A program made the translations under genes and the position numbers. A model generated the notes under the pieces. It did no database searches, was not told the DNA's origin, and saw only the letters and a program-made list of their open reading frames with translations. Positions 1-10,129 of a DNA stretch of 29,300 bases are shown piece by piece. The stretch is from Stenocarpella maydis (lineage: Eukaryota; Ascomycota; Sordariomycetes; Diaporthales; Diaporthaceae). The DNA lies in NCBI GenBank assembly GCA_002270565.1, contig NQMI01000262.1, positions 1-29,300 on the forward strand, read 5' to 3'. The first letter of the stretch is position 1. The number at the start of each line of letters is the position of its first letter.

Positions 1-1944
1 TATTCCAACGCCCATGCTGAGCCGTTCCGTGTTAACAAAAGGTGGCCGTATTTCCTAATCCTGATTTCAAACATAAGTGCCCCTTTCAGGCCTATAGTGG
101 GCCTACCGCCTATACTATTTATTACTCCTGAAACTAGGCCTTTTTTTTTTTTTCTGTGAATATTAGCGTTCCGGTCCCAGTGCGCTTGCCTATCTGTTTT
201 AGCATCTAAATTTTTTTTTTTTTTTTTTTTTCGATTTACAGCAACCTGTGTTGGTAGCGTATTAAAATAAGCCATTTCCTGCTATTAGCTATTTTGCCAT
301 TTTTCTAAGACCCTTGCCTATGAGTCTTACTTTCTAGCAGCCCGTATAGCTTTTGTGTTCTCTCTTTTATTTTTTTTTTTGTTTTTTCTTTTCTTTTATG
401 TTGATTTTTATGTGGCCGATAAGCTTCTTTCCTTTTTGTAATTATTCTGTATTTTTTTATTATTGGGTTGTTTTTGTTTTTGTTTTATTTTGTTTTTATT
501 TTTATTTTTTTACCCTAGGCAGGTGTTGCTCGCGGGTGGGGGGTTTCTGCGCAAATCAAAGGAGAAGCCCACTTAGCGTTATTAATGCCTAGAGCGCTGG
601 AATTTATAGGGCCCCCTTATAGAGCGCTACTCAGGCCTTTTTTTTGAATCTATGTGGCTGGCCTTTTTCTTTTGGGGCTTTTTTTTTTTTTTTTTTTTTT
701 TCTTTTTTTCTGATAGAATTTGCATATTGTTTCGCTTGTTTTTATTTCTTTTAGTGTGCTTCTTTATGTTTATGTAATCCTTTCTTTTTTTATGTTGATG
801 TATTTTTATTTTACTGTCGGCTTTCTTTTTTTTATTTTTTTTATTTTTTTTTTTTTTTTTTTGGTTTGTTTGCTAGACCTTCACATCTTTTTTAATGGCA
901 TTCATCATACGGTCGCTGTTCCTGTGTTATTTTTCTTTACTCTACTTAAGTTCGCAAAGCGGGCACCCTTGAACGTGAATACCTTTAGCACCAGGTAAAA
1001 ATTTTTTTTTTCGCCTTCAAAAGCCTTCAGACCTAAATTTCAGCGCTGTTTCGTAGCCTACTAGGTCTCTGCGCAGAGTTATGCCTTAGATAAGATTTTT
1101 TCTTTTTTTATAGGCGGCCTCGTAGCTATAATATTTCTTGTATACGAATTAGATTGTCGTTTCTATAAGGGGCTTTTCTTGTTTTTTCATTGGCTATTCT
1201 TCTCTTATGTTTCATTTTAAGAGCTAATGGATTAAATTGCTCTAAGCGTCTTTAGGCCTTACTCTTTATAGAGAGGGGGTGTAAATGCAACGCTTAGCAG
1301 CGGGCCATTGGCCTACTCCCGTGCCCAAGCGCGTTGACCGCTAAGACTTCGTTGTAAGCGATTACCCTAAGACTCCTAGCAAGGAGCTTACCCGTAGACT
1401 TGCCGCAGTTAGGCGTTTGTTCGCTAAGCTACGCCCGGAGTCTATGCCGTGACGCAAGCATGAGTTTGGTGCCCCCGGAGCGTTTGTATTTCATTTGGGC
1501 CGACTGCCCATTTGTACCTTAATTCGACTTGCTATTACCTTTATTTCGTTTACCCACAAAAGTTATCGATAACTTGCTTATTGCGCCGTAGCCCTGCAAT
1601 TTCTGAAGTTGTATATACTTAATTTGGCCATTGCTAGGGCGCCTTGATCGGTTGGCTGGTTGCTTGAAACCAAAGATGGTGTGTTGGAAGCGCGAATTCT
1701 CCGGCATTTACAAATTTACACCAGAGCCAACCGCAGCATGCCCAGGGGTTAGTATGATTGTCGGGCAGGCTATATAAGGGAGGCTTTAGAGGCCCCAACT
1801 TAATTTCATACAAAGTGTCCAGACCCCCCCCCATTGGTTTCCCCCCCCCAATCGTCCCAATTCGCCTCAGAGCACCATACTGCGACCCTGCCGAAACACA
1901 CACACGCTGAACTGAATGCTATTCTATAGCACAAATTCATCAGA
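1..1944. other. AT-rich, poly-T-rich gene-poor region
   Basis: This stretch is far richer in A and T than the rest of the window, especially from 1 to about 1260. It contains long T homopolymers, for example 211-231 (21 T) and about 679-701 (23 T). All frames are short and full of stops, and the translations are Phe/Tyr/Leu-rich products of T tracts rather than proteins. Composition moves toward normal from about 1300. I infer decayed repetitive DNA, possibly affected by repeat-induced point mutation, but no transposase, reverse transcriptase, LTR or terminal inverted repeat was recognised. Confidence 0.6.
1285..1569 (+). pseudogene. possible remnant reading frame with internal stops
   Basis: A forward frame opening at the ATG at 1285 reads as plausible protein, rich in Arg, Lys, Leu and Pro, for about 95 codons. 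It is broken by TAA at 1342 and TGA at 1450 and ends at TAA 1570. Both internal stops could come from single C-to-T changes (CAA to TAA, CGA to TGA), the change expected from repeat-induced point mutation. The segment is also less T-rich than its surroundings. I do not recognise a family, and chance cannot be excluded. Confidence 0.2.
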
Positions 1945-2620
1945 GACCCTAACCCTGGGCTGACCTGGGGGTGCTAGGGAAGGATGACTTATTAAGGGTT
2001 AGAAATGACTAAATGTGAGGAAAAGTGAGGAAAGTTATTAAATTAGCCACCAAATCATACTAGCGACCATAATTAACAAAAAGAGTGTTCAAATAAGTCA
2101 AATAGAGGTTGGTTAATATATCTATCGTGTTAAATAAGAGGAATTCAGCTTGGTAGGGAAATTAGTAGAGGAATTAGCTGTAGGTGGAGGAATTAGCTGT
2201 TAGTAGCTGATGGCTAGTGGGTTTGGGTGCTGCAAGCAGATGGGCGGCTGGTTTAAAGGGGCTGCAGACCCTAACTTTGGGCTGCCTTGGGGGTCCTAAG
2301 GGACTGGTTAGTCAGCCGTTAGAATGGCCCAAATAGGGAGAAAGCGTGAGGAAACGCTAGAATACCCACCAAATCGCACTAGTGACTGTAATTAACTAAA
2401 TGAGTACTTAAATAAGTCAAATAGAGGTTGATTAATACATCTATTATGTTAAATAAGAGGAATTTAGCTTGGTGGGGAAGTTGGTAGAGGAATTCGCTAT
2501 TGGTAGCTAACGGTTTGGGTATTTAAGGCTAGTAGTTAGGCAGACTAATAGTTTGAAGGGGCTGCAGACCCTAACCCTATCTTGGCTGGGGATCCTGGGG
2601 GAGCCTGGGGGAATAGGGGG
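1945..2620. repeat. tandem repeat of about 300-320 bp, two full units plus a partial third
   Basis: Unit 1 (1945-2266, 322 bp) and unit 2 (2267-2566, 300 bp) align along their length. Both open with GACCCTAAC and share the ordered landmarks GTGAGGAAA, CCACCAAATC, AAATAAGTCAAATAGAGGTT, TTAAATAAGAGGAATT and AGCTTGGT. A third, partial copy starts at 2567 and fades by about 2620. Units 2 and 3 are each preceded by GGGGCTGCA. The copies differ at many sites, mostly transitions, and unit 1 has an extra block around 2180-2215 that includes the short duplication GAGGAATTAGCTGT. No open frame spans a unit. The repeat lies about 400 bp upstream of the condensin gene. Confidence 0.85.
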
Positions 2621-2918
2621 TTAGCAGGGCACTTACCGCCCAGCTAAGCACTCCGCTAAGTATATCGCCAAGCATATATGATATCGAGCCTTTGGAGACC
2701 TCAACACCACATATTCGATTAGAGGAGGATATTCAGAGCGTTCTAATTGGTCAAATAGGGTAATATCGTGCGTTTCAGGCAGTTACCGCGCTAACAAAGT
2801 GCAAGGGAAAATCCTGTACATTGGTACACGGCTGTGTGGACTGTGCACACGGCAGACCAGCCCAGGCCCTCCCTCCTTCAATTGCCTTAGCTAAGCATGG
2901 CGCTCCCCGCGGGCCTAG

Positions 2919-2924
2919 ACGCGT
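2919..2924. promoter_or_regulatory. MCB-like hexamer ACGCGT upstream of the condensin gene
   Basis: A palindromic ACGCGT lies about 110 bp before the condensin start codon. In yeasts this MluI cell-cycle box is bound by MBF/Swi6-type factors at G1/S genes, so its place before a chromosome-condensation gene is suggestive. The same hexamer occurs elsewhere in the window (near 16306, 21998, 23786, 25009 and 28126), close to chance expectation, so the call is weak. Confidence 0.25.
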
Positions 2925-3033
2925 TTCTCCGACAACAAATCGCCGACCGACGGCCCCGGGTTTGCATATTCATCGATCCCCCATCGCGTCCAACCGCCAC
3001 AGCCCAATTACGCCCACGGCGAGATCAGCGACC

Positions 3034-5870
3034 ATGCCTCGAGTCGCCCAGAACCCCCGCGGCAGCAGCGTGTCGAGCCGTGCTGGGAGCAGAGTCACGT
3101 CTGGTTCCATGCAAAACTCCCCGTTCAAATCCCCCGTCAAGTAAGTCCACACACTCACTGTAAACAAACCACCCGCCGCGCCCCAGACTCACCCCCAATC
3201 CCTGCGGCGCAGAATCCCCCTCAATGACGATGCAGAGGAGAAGGCACGCCGCTTGCATTCGCGGCAGGCCCTCCAGGAGGCCCATGTCAACAAACTAAAG
3301 GCCGCTGCCACAACCCCACTGCGCAAGGGAAGTGTCAATCTCAATGACCTCGAGAACGAGACTCCGGGGTCGCCTCCCCAACGACAGAAGACGCCCCGCC
3401 CCAGGCAACGGGATACTCCGGGTGCCAGTGCAGGTGCAGGCGCCGGTGCCGACGATGATGATGTTGTGGTTTCTGGCACGGCCGTGACGCCTATGAAGCG
3501 TCTTCCGATCCTGGCCAATTTCGAGGAGTGGATGAAGATGGCAACCGACAATAAGATCAACGCCGCAAACTCGTGGAACTTTGCCCTCATTGATTATTTC
3601 CACGACATGTCACTGCTGAAGGAAGGCGACGGCGTCAACTTTCAGAAGGCAAGTTGCACATTGGACGGCTGCGTCAAGATCTACACCAGCAGAGTGGACA
3701 GTGTTGCCACCGAGACCGGAAAGCTCCTCAGTGGCCTGGCCGACAGCAGAGACAGCAAGAAGAAGAAGGGCGAGGGCGAGGACGGTGAGGGCGAGGAGTC
3801 CGACGAGGAGGAAGTGGACGAAAATGGCAATGTGCTGAAGAAGCCCAAGCGCAAGGTGAGCTCACCAGCCCACTCCCCTTACCACCGCTATCAATCGCAT
3901 GTATGGCTGACCCCTCGAGCAGTCCCAGCGGTCGTCCGAGGCAACATTGGCACCATCATTCGCTTCACTGCAGCTCAAGAAGTTTGAGTTGGAATTTGCA
4001 GTAGATCCCCTGTTCAAAAAGGCCTCGGCGGATTTTGACGAGGGTGGAGCAAAGGGCCTGCTGCTCAATCATCTGATGATTGACTCCAAGGGCCGGATCG
4101 TCTTCGACAGTAGTGATGACTCGGCGGACACCTCTGAGACCAGGAAGAAGCGAAAGAGGCAGGGCGAGGACGGCGAAGACGGCGAAGACGGCGACCTTGA
4201 AGACGAAGAAGAGGAGGATGAGGATGTCCAAGACGTCACCATGAGGACAGTCGAAGAACAGGAAGAAGACGAGGATATCGAGATTGATCTTCGCCCCTTT
4301 GCGGCGCGCTTCTTCCCCGACATGGCGCGCCTGGATGAGCTGGATGTCTGCCCTTCGCTCAAGACCTTCGACATCGGAGACCCGTCTGGATCCCTTGATA
4401 TTCCTTTCCTGCGAGCTCCTGATGACTGGCGACAGGAGCAGGAGGGAGGCGCGGACGACGCTGGGTACGGCAACAAGACCGGCATGGACCTCGACGACAA
4501 TGCTCTCGGGTTCGATGATGACGAGGGCCTCGGCAACTTCTCCATGGGAGGTGATGTCGCTTTCGGCGAGGGTGGTGAGGCCTGGGCCAAAGAAGCCGCC
4601 CTTGAGCCTCAAATGCGTGTCTTTGATGCCGGGCTTGGCGACGACGGTGCTGAAGAAGGCGACAGAGATGACCTGATGGACAATGACGGCAATGACGACT
4701 TTAACGTTTCCATGATGCACGCACAAAAACCAGACAAGATGCACGAAGACATCCTGGCATACTTTGACCAAGCTCTGCAGAAGAACTGGACGAGTGCTGA
4801 GCACTGGCGAATAAGAAAGATCAAGGATGTCAACAAGCCGATACAGACGAAGCAACGGAAAGAGAAGGAGCCCTTTGAGATTGACTTCATGTCTCCGCTC
4901 GACAATTCTCTCGCCGACGTGCTCTACACCCAGGCTTCCTCCAATGCTGCGATCTCATTACCCAAGAAGGACTGGAAGTCCAAGACTAGGAATCTCCTTC
5001 CTGACGACAAGCATTTCAACTCGAAGCAACTGCTCAGTCTTTTCCTGAAGTCCAAGGCCCGTATGAGCCGCCGGCGGAACTTTGGTGGCAAGCGACACGG
5101 TGCCTTCGGCAATGCGGACGTCAACCCTTACGTGCCTGAAGGCGAAATGGACGAGGCATTCTGGGCCCGGCAGAAGGCGCCAATGCAGAGCATTGAAGAA
5201 GATCAGGATCTTCCACAGGGCGACTACGACGCCAACTTCTTCCAGGATGACGACCTGCCTTTTGCTGGAGGTCTTGATGACGACGACGACATCGATGAGT
5301 TTGCCGACGCGCGCGAACAGTTCTCACCGGAGCGGGCCATGGAGACCATCGGTGCTACGGGCGCTTTCAATGGTCTCACGGTTACCAACCCTGCAGACCT
5401 GGCGTTTGGTACAATGTTGGTGACCCAGAACAGGCGGGTGCGGCCCGAGTATGTCAACTACGCAAGGGTGGCAAAGAAGGTGGACGTCAGGAGGCTGAAG
5501 GAGGAGCTCTGGAAGGGTATGGACATGGAGAAACTCGACTCGGTAAGCTCAGCGCGAACTCGTACAACTTCACTTTCGGCGCACGTATTGACATATTGCG
5601 CAGGTGCCACCCCCGTCCGCAGAGGAAGGCAGCACGGAGCCTCCACCACCGTCGGCGGAGAACCCAACACTCAAGTTCACAGACGTCATGAACGGCCTGC
5701 AAAAGGTCTACTCCAAGCCGGTCATGGATGACATCTCAACCAGCTTCTGTTTCATCTGCCTGCTGCATCTGGCTAACGAGAAGGGTCTCGTCATCGAGAA
5801 GACCGACGACCTGACGGAGCTGGAGATCAGGAAAGACTGGAACGCACAGGTCGTAGAGGGCGATATCTGA
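3034..5870 (+). CDS. brn1: condensin complex subunit 2 (kleisin; Brn1/CAP-H/Barren family)
   Basis: This is the kleisin that bridges the Smc2-Smc4 ATPase heads of condensin and recruits the HEAT subunits for mitotic chromosome compaction in the nucleus. The model has exons 3034-3140, 3213-3855, 3923-5542 and 5604-5870, joined by introns of 72, 67 and 61 nt with donors GTAAGT, GTGAGC and GTAAGC and acceptors all ending CAG. It gives 878 residues, normal for the family. After an RS-rich N-terminus comes the conserved block IPLNDDAEEKARR (about 37-49). The N-terminal kleisin helical domain follows at about 130-215 (FEEWMKMATDNKINAANSWN onward) and should bind the Smc2 neck. The middle is acidic and low-complexity, as is usual for CAP-H. 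The C-terminal winged-helix region (about 755-878, with LKFTDVMNGLQKVY and ISTSFCFICLLHLANEKGL) should bind Smc4. The ATG at 3034 is the first in-frame ATG after the promoter; an out-of-frame ATG lies at 2897. Identity is secure; splice sites are inferred from frame, consensus and conservation. Confidence 0.95.
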
Positions 5871-7332
5871 GCAGGTGCTTTACTTGTTCGTCAACCAGAA
5901 TTCAAAATACAGCGGGGAAAGGGGGGAGGCTGACCGACCCCGTTCCGGGCCAGCGTGATTATTGATTGACAAGGAGTTCACATGTACGAAGGCACGACGA
6001 GGACAACTGACAGGACACGCATACACCGCATGGAAGTGGGTCAAGGGGTGTATATGAATCGGGATGGCCAGCGTTCATACTTTTGGGAAAGTGGATTTGT
6101 TCCCTTTGTATAGTGAATGACCAGGCCACATCCTGTGTCAGCGCCGGCATTTTTCAGCTGTATTTACATGCATGTTTGGATGGAGTTTCCGCAATGGGCG
6201 CGTTTACAGTGAGAACGGCGGGTTGTCATGTATCGCCCCCAAGGATACGGCGCCGGGTTTTCCTAATTTGAATCAATTGATCACGAACAAACCCGCGTAT
6301 CAGGTTCTGCTTAAACCCCTCCCCTCCTTTCCTACCTGGCCCTCTCCCGCTTGAATCGACAAGCCGGGGTGTTGGGGGGGAGGGGACGTCAAGATTCTGC
6401 TACCGTCCTGCGGGCCGTGTCTCGGTGTGAAGATCAATCTCCCGGAACCCGTACCGAAGAGTCAGGCGGCGCGTATTCTGACGTATGCGCGGAGGCCATT
6501 GCCCGTTCGCCCGTTCGGCCGTCCCGCCGGCCCCGTCTCGCAAGTGAACGGGTCCCCACCAAGTGGCTCGCTTCGTCCAACCAACAGTAACGCCCCCCGA
6601 TGGCAGTACTGGTGGCCTGTATCTCAGGTAGGAAGTTTGATGGGACGCGGTGAGATCGGCGGAGAGAGGTGTGAGCTGTTTGGAGGGGGAGGGGGCTTGA
6701 GAGAGGCAGATGGAAGGGCCCCTTGCTTCCTTCTCGTTTGTTTCCACGCAAGGCTACTACATGCTGCCGACCCATCCCAAGTCCGGTGGAATTGCCAGAG
6801 ATACTTTCATGTATGAGGCCCCTAAACTCTTCCTCTGCGGATGTGCATATTCCTGAGCCAAACAAGGTAGTGAGTGCATGAGGTGGCTGCCAGACCACTC
6901 CAGCGCCCCGTTTCCTCCTTCTGCTTCGACGCCCTTTGTCCCCTTAGGAGGGCCTCGAGGATTTGTGGCGATAGGATAGATTTCACGACACATTGTCGAT
7001 GTCGCTGGAAGGCACGGTTTGTTTGTGTGGTATCTTGTTGATACCGCGAGCTTGCCACCCCAGAACCTGAGTCCGATCGACTCCTCCTGACTTCGCGCGC
7101 AGAGAACGAGTGCGGAGCCCTTTGATCCTGAACAACTACTGCGCGTTGACGTCACGCCGGCCGTAGAATGGAAGACCATGATTTCACGGTGGACTAGAAT
7201 CGCGGGGGCGGTGCACCGGCCATCCGTGTTCGGATTATATTGACCAGACAGACTTGTGTCTCTCACGATCGCCGCCTTATGAGGCCCGGGTGAATTTTGC
7301 CGCCAGCCCAAGGCGGCTTGATAGGTATATTC
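5871..7332. other. intergenic region downstream of the condensin gene
   Basis: This holds the 3' UTR and terminator of the condensin gene and then non-coding sequence. The longest frame, a minus-strand 184-codon ORF ending at 6757, is rich in Cys, Trp, Ser and Gly, lacks codon periodicity and has no recognisable motif, so I do not call it a gene. No RNA gene or mobile element was seen. Confidence 0.5.
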
Positions 7333-7712
7333 TCATTTGTTAGCCGTGTTCTCGCCACCGCCCCCCGCGTCGGTTCCACCCGTGCCATTGCCGGTACCAT
7401 TCGCACCTCCTCCCGGAGGTAATGCAGCGGCCGAACGCTCGAAGGAAGCAAGGAGCTCGTCGATCTTGCCCTCCAGGGTCGTCAGGTTGTTCTCGAGCGC
7501 TGTTGCCGCATTTTCCCCGCTGCGTAGCCGAGTTTGTGTGTTAGCCAGATATGTGAGACGCAGTGTAGCGCCATTGAAGTAAAAGGAAGTTGAAATCAGC
7601 TACTAATAAACAAGGGAGTCAAGGCCAGGGGGTCAAGAAGTGGGTGGTCAGGTGGTCCCGCGCACCTCAGGAGGAAAAGTTCCGCGTTGACATAGGGTCG
7701 GACTTGTGAGCC
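7333..7712 (-). CDS. small coiled-coil protein of unknown function, 3' part only
   Basis: A minus-strand last exon, 7519 to 7333, encodes 61 residues ending at a TGA. Its codons use C or G at the third position as real genes here do. It begins with an amphipathic helix in which Leu, Leu, Leu, Ile, Leu and Phe fall at strict 4-3-4-3-4 spacing (ALENNLTTLEGKIDELLASF), predicting a coiled coil, and ends in a Gly/Asn/Thr-rich tail. It is preceded by a good fungal 3' splice site: branch-like GGCTAACAC followed 18 nt later by CGCAG. A candidate upstream exon, 7712 to 7666, ends CTGAG at the donor GTGCGC. It joins in frame across a 146-nt intron to read YVNAELFLLS before the coil. That frame has no ATG and a stop just upstream, so at least one further 5' exon must exist and was not found. 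I do not recognise the family. The short coil with a disordered tail would suit a subunit of a small helical assembly, but that is a guess. Confidence 0.55.
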
Positions 7713-10129
7713 TCAAATATCAGGTCGTACCACATCTGCATGAGACGACGTGTTCCAGACTCGGCAATGTGGCGGCGGCGACGTAAAAGCCCCGCGGTCG
7801 AGTGAGCGGGGCGAAGGACAAGTCTCAAACTTGAGATGCACATCTCAGGAGAAGGATGCTAATGCGCTGGCAAAAGCTATCAATTCGAAGATGCAATTGT
7901 GCCCAAGGATGGGAAACCCGGAGAGTCCACCCGAGCTCCACGTCAATGTACACTACTACACTATCAGAATCGACGGCAGGAGGGCCTAGACTTTGGACTT
8001 GCGGACGCACTTGCGCCAAGGGCTTATCTGCCGGGCAGAGCCAACCTGTCAGCCCAGCTGCCCAGTTGAGTCTGGTGTCGCGAGGCCGAAGAGCAAGATG
8101 CTGCGTCGAAATGGCCGGCCGTGATCGACACTGGCTGTTGTTGTGGTGTGGTGGGACGGGTGTACTCCGCACTTGCCACTCGACTCATGCAAGGCAGGTA
8201 GGTGGCAGCAGCATAGGCCCCTGGATTATGCTGATTGATGAAGAATGAAGCAGCTGCTTAGTGCGCGCCATCATGTCGGGATGTTTCCGACCAACCAGGC
8301 GCCTGGCAGCCCGGCCAGGCCGGGCAACTGTACGGCGCGTTGACGGTGCAGGATCCGGACCGAAACCCATGGGGAAAGATGCGTCTTACCGGGCGAGATC
8401 CCTGAAGGCCTAGACTGCATCGTCAGCAAGGGGTCGGCAGGTTGCACATGGCACAGCACATGATATGTGCGGGGACAAGGCGGGTGATGGGCGGCCGGGC
8501 GGCCAGGCGAGCTCAGGGCGACTCTTGGGAGCCGTGGTCGCCGTGCACAGGAGCCTACCACTGGGCACGCGCAGCTGCAAGCCAGCCCGGACATGGGTGC
8601 AGGATGCAACAAACCGAAAGCTCAGGGTCTTTCTGTGAATCGCCCCGGGCGTCCAGGCTGGGGGATATGGGAACACGTGGTTGTGGAAAATAGCCGGGGC
8701 CTCGGCGTTGCTGCTCTCTGCCTGGTTTGTTGTTGCGCCTACGTACCTGGGCGAGTTCCTGGTGTGTCCTGGGCGGGATTGCTGCTCCAGCTGCCCGACC
8801 TCCCTGGGCATCCTGAGCCTGACGCTCCGAGGACGAGGCAGGGGAGGGATTGGAGCCGGCTTCCTGCGAAGGCATAATAGATGGGTTCCTGTTTCACTGG
8901 GTATCCCCTCCGGGGCTCGGAGTTGAGGTGGGGGATTCTGATTGCGAGTAGCGGCGACGGCGACGATGGTGGAGGTGATGATGCGACGAGACAGCGTCGA
9001 AGCCAGTGCCTGCCTTGGACGTTGTCGCCCGAGATCTGGGGAGTGCCGGTGGATCTGGTCGTTGTCAGAGCGTAGTGTACACAGACAGGCCAGACGTCTG
9101 AGGGAGAGAGACAAGGCGACACAGGAAACAGCTGCGAGGGCAGCATCTGGACCCTTGCCTGGCCGGGGTCCGCCAAACCTTGCTGCGGCGCCAGGCCCAG
9201 CCCAGCACTTGGGGTGCCGCGTCGAGGAAAAGGCTCTGGGCTCTGGGCTCTGGGCTCTGGGCTCTGGGCTCTGGGCTCTGGGCTCTGGGCTCTGGGCTCT
9301 GCAGGGCCCGGCCTGGTGGTGGGCGGTGGCTGCTTACTCGGTACACTACACTGCTTGATGCGGTAGTGTAAACTCTTAGATAGTAGAGGCGGGCCCAGCC
9401 CCGTCCCCGGCATCAGTCATGATTGGCTCAGCCGCGGCATGGCCCAGGAACACCGCAGCCGGCGGCGGTCCACAATTCCACGCTGCAAGGTAGCCATGCG
9501 CATCGAATCTGGAAAAGGCATCGGATCGACACGGGTGCTGTGCGTTGCGCGCTTGCTGATGTCTTGGTGGCCGGGTGCTTGTCACCTGCTGGGTTGGGGC
9601 GACGTATTGCACTAGATATACACGTATTTACATGTGGATATAAGTTATATATGTAGGCAGACTGACAGAGGCAGATAGATACATATCTACACAAACCTGA
9701 AGCGAGACTTGGGAAGCAGGAGGCCCAGGCTCAGCGGCAGTGAGAGGATGGTGTAGATGGGGTGTCATGGTGTTGGGACCTTGATGTTTTTGCCCTCTCG
9801 GTTTCCATCTTGTCCCTTTTGAGAAACGGGCAAAGTGCAAACAAAGTACCCAGGTACATACGTAAATAAAGCCAAAAAAAAAAAACCAAACAGAAAGAAG
9901 GAAATCAGGCTTTATGCCAGTCATAATGCTCATGGAACCCTTTCCCTCGCTATGCCAAAGAGAAAATCCACCCCCTTAAAAAGATCCGAGCTCTTCGCAA
10001 GCACATAGTAGCATACTGACCAGCAAACCACGGCCCCCTGCCGGGCCTCCGCCTCATTCTGCAAATCCATCGTGTGTAAGAGCAATAGCCATCCTTACAC
10101 ATTCGAGTTCCTTCGAGTCATTTTAGGAA
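7713..10129. other. GC-rich intergenic region downstream of raptor
   Basis: Overlapping frames exist on both strands, the longest a minus-strand 234-codon ORF ending at 8410, but none shows protein-like composition or a known motif. The region may hide the missing 5' exons and promoter of the small coiled-coil gene. The part from about 9650 to 10129, which is more AT-rich and has an A tract near 9874-9884, is probably the 3' UTR and terminator zone of raptor. Confidence 0.45.
9232..9301. repeat. heptanucleotide minisatellite, 10 perfect copies of GGCTCTG
   Basis: Seventy bases consist of ten uninterrupted, identical 7-bp units. The perfection of the array suggests recent expansion by slippage. 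Because 7 is not a multiple of 3, it reads open in several frames on both strands, which explains the repeated Ala-Leu-Gly-Ser-Gly-Leu-Trp and Glu-Pro-Arg-Ala-Gln-Ser-Pro peptides in translations here. It lies outside any supported gene. Confidence 0.95.

Noticed and set aside
353..998. Phe/Tyr-rich short ORFs resembling membrane peptides
   Set aside because: They are translations of T homopolymers and T-rich sequence with no gene signals.
1948..2579. Telomere array suggested by CCCTAACCCT
   Set aside because: The telomere-like words occur only singly at repeat-unit starts; there is no tandem TTAGGG run, so this is not a chromosome end.
3965..4855. 296-codon open frame on the minus strand opposite the condensin acidic region
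   Set aside because: It is antisense to GAG/GAC-rich acidic codons, giving Val/Leu/Phe-rich nonsense; the plus-strand protein is conserved.
6757..7311. 184-codon minus-strand ORF in the condensin downstream region
   Set aside because: No recognised motif, high Cys/Trp/Ser content and no codon periodicity; likely a chance frame in GC-rich DNA.
8410..9114. 234-codon minus-strand ORF, and the 224-codon ORF overlapping it up to 9413
   Set aside because: Pro/Arg/Ser-rich without motifs. The second runs through the GGCTCTG minisatellite, which keeps frames open artificially.
9232..9301. CRISPR-like or coding repeat
   Set aside because: The units are only 7 bp with no spacers, so it is a minisatellite; the peptide repeats are by-products.
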